Assembly (NCBI RefSeq): GCF_000516985.1
Contig: NW_006917093.1
Location: 3,100,001-3,164,000, forward strand
Direction: 5' to 3'
Length of the DNA: 64,000 nucleotides
DNA from: Pestalotiopsis fici W106-1
Lineage: Eukaryota > Ascomycota > Sordariomycetes > Amphisphaeriales > Sporocadaceae
Shown here one piece after another: positions 58,525-64,000 of the stretch; within the stretch, counting starts at the first letter, position 1, and each line of letters begins with the position of its first letter. The notes under the pieces were generated by a model. The model saw only the letters and a program-made list of their open reading frames with translations. It did not search any database and had not been told where the DNA came from. Made by a program: the position numbers and the translations under genes.

Positions 58525-61290
58525 TTAGTCTAGTTCTGGAAGCGTGTCCCATCCATTGATGGAGTTTGACAAACTGTCCAGGTTCCCAAAGTCAAAGTTT
58601 GCAGTGCTCGGCGATCGGCGTGAGTTTGGACTACCAGCAGTAGTCACAGGGTTGCCAGGGTTGCCAGTGAACATGAACATGGACGAAGAATCGGCAAAGG
58701 CGTTATTCCCGCCGCTGGTGGCGTTGCCCATATTCCAGGCGTCAAATCCTGATTGCCAATTGACACCGTCCTTGAGGTACCAGTCTTGCCCATCAACAGC
58801 GTAAGCCGAGCTCGGGGTAGCATTCCGTGTGCTGGCTTGTGTGCTACGGTTAGAGCCTGTCCTGTTCGAGGCAGAAGCATATGAGCGCGGATAGCCAGGC
58901 AGTGCTTGTGTCACCGATGGCTGGCCCCATGATGTCGCGCCTATGCTGTCGACGCCAATTCCCATCAAAGCCACATCGTTGACACCTTGCATGTTAGACA
59001 AGTTGCCAAAATCTCTTTGCGGGGCTGTCAACCCATTCAGCATTTTTTGAGGCATGGTGGTTGCGGGTAGCATTTGCGTGCTTGATCCCGTCGTGCCCTG
59101 AGGAAGAGCGTTTCCCGTGCTGTACTGATCCAGCTTTCCACTGGCCAGTCTCGAGCCAATCGCAGGTGGCGAGGGCGACGTGGTCGAATGTGGCCGTGGA
59201 GAGGGCACGTCCGATGTGTTGAAAGTGCCCCATCTTTCGTCGGTACGCTGCAAGACATGTGCAGCTTCTTCGGGTATTTCCACGTTCCACTTGCGCGCCA
59301 AAACACTGATGATGCTGAGAGTTCGGCGACCACAAAGCCAGTCTTCCGCAATCTCTTCGAGAGCTTTGACGCCGTGGATAATGTCTCTTTTGGCAGTTTT
59401 TTCTGGAAGATTGAGCAAGTGGATTGTACAGGCAGAGTGTAGCATGTATACGGCGATATTGCAAATCTGCCTCAGATCGTAGAGTTTCTTGTATAAACGC
59501 ATTAGTTTAGAGATTGCTCCGGCATTTGCAGTACAAATCCTGCGTGGGGAGACATGTGGTGGCAGAGGTGATGCCGAAGGAGCGTATTTCAGGAATGGCC
59601 TGAACAAATGGATATACTGCAGATGAAAGAACATGCTATTCATCAAGTCAGCACTGTGAGCATCGACATTTCTCTTGTGCTTAATCGATACTTACTGCAT
59701 CAAGATGGCATTTGGCAGTTGGCCTTCTTTGGGCTCCAGCTCTGCCGGCAGTTCTTTTCGCCAATCCTCAAGGCGGCGGTGCAGCTCGCTCAACTTTTTC
59801 AACTCAATGGCCTTGCCACTAGATCTACCAATGTGATTCGGGTGGTAGAAGAAGACCAGCAGATCGCCGCTGATTTCACAAAGCTTAGATAGTTGAAGTC
59901 CGATGGCGCGGGTCCGGGATGGCTGCTTGGACGTCTCGTCGGACCCATTATCTGTGTAAGGCGACCATTCTTCAGCATCCTCATCTGGGAAAACTTCGTA
60001 TTTGGGCACATTATATGAGCCCTTAGGTAGTTGCGGCAGTCGACCGAGGTAATTCGACCAGCACTTGTCAAACAAGAAGCACCCCCAAAACGTCATCCTC
60101 CGTGCATCAATTTCTGTTTCATCGAGCTGCTCCTTTTCAGTGTTGATGCCGCCAATGTCAAGGTTGAGACCCAAGTCCTGCGCCATGCGGAAGCTCATAC
60201 CGCTGTAGACCCAACCTTTGGCTTCTCGCCCACATCCGGCTTCTCTGACCGACATCAAAGCCAGCGCTTGAACAGTCGTGAGTCTAGGCTTTTCGTACTC
60301 ATCGTTCTCAACAATCAGCCTTTTCGCTTCTGCAAAGAAATGATCGCCTTTTGTCCAGTCATCTTCTGGAACAGCGTATGCACCGGCAACGTTGGTAAAA
60401 TGGCAACCAAGAGCGAGCATAGCATTGACCAGCAAGGGCGAACAATACGTTGTTTTGTGCAAGAAACCAGTGGGCTTCCCCCTAAAGAAGTCCCGGTAGA
60501 ATAAGTTTTTCGATAGAGTCGCAAAATATGAATAATGCCACGTGAAGTACATGTTCAAGAGGTGTACGACGAGCTCCGTGTCCTTGGTAACTTCTGTCCA
60601 GCTTGTAATGGGGTCGACGTTTGAGGCTACATCCATGGTCTCGGGCTCGGGGTCTGTTGCAGTGGTGTTGCCTAAGTATATCAGGTGGGAGGTGCCGCCG
60701 ATGAAGCGAACGGATCCATTCTCCAGCCTCAGCTCGCCCATCTTGCGGGCCAGGTCCCGCTCTCCTTCCACGGGCATATCGGTGGTATAATTCTCTTCCA
60801 GCAGCAAATTGTCGTCTCCGTCCGGGTTGCCCACGCCTTCTTTGAGGATTGTTTCCGCTATCGTGTCCAGGCTTTCGCATGTACGGATCTTGCGCACAAT
60901 CTCGGGCACTTCGTCCTCGGTCGCATTCAAGATGGCCTCGATGAGAATTTGCAGCGTCGAGCTCCGGGCCTTGGAGCTATCAATCTTCTCGCGATAGACA
61001 CCCTTGCGACGGTGGTCCGAGTTGGGATCATAGACACACTCGGTGCCATAGACGCTGGCACATGCAGCGCAACTCGGAAGGGCGCCATCACATTTGGATT
61101 TTCGTTTGCGGCAGGCAACACAGGCTGTGGATACACAGCGACGCTTCTGGAGGGAAGGGTCTCCGCCCCGTCTCGATTTCTTCTTGGTAGGGGCTGCCGG
61201 CGCATCGCTTTGCGGGACATTCGGAGGGGCGGGGGGCTGCTGCTGTTGCTGTGAGAGTGGCGGAGGAGCAGCCACCGGGGCCTCCATCAT
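58525..61290 (-). CDS. NirA-like Zn2Cys6 transcription factor
   Basis: Two exons (61290-59696 and 59635-58525) code 901 residues. The zinc cluster is at C57, C60, C67, C74, C77 and C85, in the form CVACRKRKSKCDGALPSC, and is followed by VYDPNSDHRRKGVY, a hallmark of the NirA/NIT4 group that includes the nitrate-assimilation activator. The middle homology domain (about residues 250-560) contains TVQALALMSVREAG and the MTFWGCFLFDKCWSNYLGR signature. The N-terminus is glutamine- and proline-rich, and the C-terminus is low in complexity and rich in Asn, Ser and Gly, as in activation domains. Many paralogues share these features, so a role in nitrate use is not implied. The intron (61 nt) rebuilds MHMFFHLQYIHLFRPF. 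Confidence 0.92.
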
Positions 61291-64000
61291 GTGCGCGGCC
61301 TCAGTGATGGCCTCGGGGGAATCAAAATCGTTTGTGTGCGGCCGGATCTGACACGAATTTCATGGGATGCGAGACGTCTACGAGCCCGCGGCGCAATCGC
61401 GCAGGTTTGGTTCTGAAGTGGGATGATTGCGATCCACTCTATCCTGGAGACCTGGGGTAAGGTACTTAAGCCGATCGCAGAGTCAGTCTGCGCTGATGAG
61501 TAAGCACCCAGGTAGATTGGTACGAGGACTTGGATATAGGCCACTATCGTGATGTCCAGATGTGCGGAGCTGCTTATCGAGCTGCGAGCGTGCGTATATG
61601 CGATGCAGCGATTGTCGTCTGCCGTTGCGCGCGATGCACGACTTTTGGGGCTGAGACAAGGGTGGGCGCTTCTTGCAGACGATTGATGATCACTACGGAG
61701 CCAGTGTACTAATCATCAGGCTCTCGATTGGCGGGTACGAAGCGTCGGGTAGGACGGGTAGGTAGGAACGGTCGGTTTTCCAGTACCTACGCCACTAATG
61801 TGATTAGAATAATGTAGTTATCATGAGATGTGAGTAGGTAGGTATCAGGCAGATAAGCAGTCCATCAACTCTGCGTCTAGGTCAACAGTCTGGAACATTG
61901 GTGGCAGCTAGATTTCTAAGCCATTAAACCATGTTGCAATTCAGCCCTTTCCCCCCAGCAAAGTAACCGATTCGGCCGCTCCGTGGCTGGCCTCTAGCCC
62001 CGCGAGGACAAGACGATTGGATGACAAGACCACTATGGCTCTTTTTCTTTTAAGGCTCTACCCGCCAGACTCCAGACAGACCCTTCAGTTGCTTGCATGT
62101 GCCGCCGGGGACTATCCGTTCTTTTGCGGGGCGGCGGCAGTCTAGGTACAGTACCTAGGTTAGTAGGTAGGTCGGATAACATCTTCTCCCATGATTGTCC
62201 GAGTCTGCGCGTATTGTAGGGCAAATTTGATGTATATTTTTAATAACTGCAAATGTAGTAAAAGCGATGAATTACTCATAGGATTTTTAAGCTTCAACTT
62301 GCGATAATCGGCTGAATGCATAGTTTCTGCCAGAGGAAAACCGCAAAATTATTTTGCTGCAACCACTGTGAGTCAATTTTAGAGTATTACCCCCAGCTCC
62401 GCCTATCATGCAACTAATCAACCCACTACCTTGAGGTATTCCACTCTGTCGAGGCCTATCAGGATAAGCCTATTGCCAACCACAGCACCACAGAATTTTC
62501 CATCGGCGTTGGGTGCGCCGCGAGCTGTATAACGTTGCAGAATATCAATGGGTACGTACGGATGTAGTACACCATAAATCATTACAAGAACGAGTATGTT
62601 TATCCATTCAAGAATTGGATGTAACATGGTTTTTGATGTGGCTTTGGTGCACCTATATAAGTACTGTATTAGTATAATTCCTGAAGAGTAATACAGCACC
62701 CTTCGAGCTAGTCTATTCTGGGTGCAACTTGCTCCTATAGGCACAGAATGATTTGAAGTAATGTTACGCATCACCGTATTCGTGAAATATCCCCTGCGAT
62801 AACATATTACGTACTTGATCAGAATTTCAACTCTTCTGCAACACATAATAAGCAGTCATCGATAGGTTTGTGACCAGTATTCATATGTGTTTGGCAAATA
62901 AAAAGGGCTGCAAAACTCAAGTCAATCATAACAGACACGATCTAGTTAGTGGAATCTCCCGGCAATCCTAGGACCTCTCAACTTTGACAACATAAAAATG
63001 GAGAGAAAATTACTTTAACTCGGCTCTTAAGCAGAATAATAAACTTAAGAAGGTGGTGTTTATTTCGCTTTGTGCTCTTGTTCCAATGATCTATACTATT
63101 AGAGTCGAGTCTTTTCCGGCCAGAACTATACTATCTTCCCCTTGACTTTGATCAGTGATTGGTGAGACTACTGTTCATCTACTTGGATTCCTTTTACTTA
63201 CAGTTAGGATGAAGATTGAAGTCTCGGACAACTTTCCTTGATTCTTCGCAGCGGCCATACAATGGCTGATTATGTGCACTCTATGAATCTTACCTGGTAT
63301 ATCACCTTGCTTGTTACGTAGTAATGAAGGCACATGGCTATATCTGAAAATAATCCAATAATCGAAAACACAGTTTGATGGATATCATCAGCCATCTTGG
63401 CTCATGTGTCATCGGTGTAAAATCTAGTGACGTGGCTCTGCGATAGACCACGACATAATTGTCTTGATCCCCTGGCCAGCCACGAAACTCAAGGAGACCA
63501 AGTCTCCAAGCTCAATGACTCACTCTCCAGACAAACAGCACGTTCTTGTCCTGATGGAAATGAATGCAACACATGACCTCTTCGGACGGCATAATATTCT
63601 CGTCTTCCGTTGTCAATAATGGCGGCATTGACCAGAGTCCTAACACTCTCTCTCTCTCTTCACATGACCATGATATCTTATAGATTCTAGTCCTCGGTTT
63701 TCAGTGGCAAGTCCTACAGACAGGTTCATCCCAAAACTCTGGTGCCGTCATCTGGCATAGCGATCAGACTGTGTAGCTGCAGGTACCTGCAGACCAACGC
63801 ACCTTAAGATCATGCGCGCCCTGGTCATCGTCTGGTCCTTACATGAGATGACAAGCATACTGACTGCGGCGAAGACGAGAGAAGAGGCTTCGAGAAGGTG
63901 AATGCAAAGGGTTCATACCCATGCTTCAGCTAGCCACCTCTTGCCGCCGTGGGTAGGTATCTCTATGCATTTCCTCTTCCACCCTTTCACCTTCTGCTTC
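61291..64000. other. Right-end gene-free region
   Basis: About 2.7 kb with no supported gene. Several TAGGTA motif copies occur (61759-61766, 61834-61844, 62142-62174, 63953-63959). From about 62220 the sequence is rather AT-rich. A frame at 62418-62846 has no features. A CT dinucleotide run lies near 63645-63660. Confidence 0.45.
62142..62174. repeat. Palindromic TAGGTA motif cluster
   Basis: CTAGGTAC and GTACCTAG face each other at 62142-62159, followed by TTAGTAGGTAGGT. This is the longest cluster of the dispersed motif seen across the window. Confidence 0.7.

Noticed and set aside
62418..62846. Minus-strand open frame of 142 codons
   Set aside because: AT-rich surroundings and no recognisable motif; considered chance.

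Overview
The window is nuclear DNA of a filamentous ascomycete. Genes are densely packed on both strands, introns are short (about 50-130 nt, GT-AG with one GC-AG) and most intron-exon joins can be read directly. The gene families are ordinary for Pezizomycotina: Zn2Cys6 regulators, a Cdc3/AspB-type septin, AA9 and GH79 enzymes and DHA1 transporters. Together they suggest a plant-associated or saprotrophic Sordariomycete, possibly Hypocreales. That placement is inference. I found no bacterial operon structure, CRISPR array, rRNA, tRNA or intact transposon.

Left part (1-17.5 kb), metabolic genes: a Zn2Cys6 regulator cut by the window edge (1-934, minus); a gamma-glutamyltranspeptidase-family gene (1508-3592); an HxxxD acyltransferase (4728-6307); two divergent GH79 beta-glucuronidase-like secreted hydrolases (8101-9821 minus, 11449-13124 plus); a DHA1-type MFS transporter (13336-15099 minus); and a salicylate-hydroxylase-type FAD monooxygenase (15900-17462). 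The GH79 pair, transporter and monooxygenase could together release, move and oxidise glucuronide-bound phenolics. This is a hypothesis from gene order only.

Middle part (17.8-42.3 kb), mostly housekeeping and signalling: a HIRAN-SNF2-RING ATPase of the HLTF/Rad5 type; cysteine dioxygenase; a gene-poor stretch of about 3.2 kb; a PPxY-containing hypothetical protein; a septin with a long leader; mitochondrial ribosomal protein uS4m; then a divergent pair made of a helical-domain plus pseudokinase protein (with an apparent frameshift) and an active-looking protein kinase with a 62-residue tandem duplication. The first of these resembles the domain order of MLKL, and the pair is the most unusual arrangement in the window. 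A seven-exon Zn2Cys6 regulator follows.

Right part (42.3-64 kb): a sugar porter, a La-type RNA-binding protein, an AA9 lytic polysaccharide monooxygenase, a short-chain dehydrogenase, a second DHA1 transporter, a small secreted protein of unknown function, and a NirA-like Zn2Cys6 regulator. About 2.7 kb of apparently gene-free sequence ends the window. Intergenic DNA repeatedly carries short palindromic copies of a TAGGTA/TACCTA motif.

All exon boundaries were set by reading frame, splice consensus and family conservation; none is supported by transcript data here.
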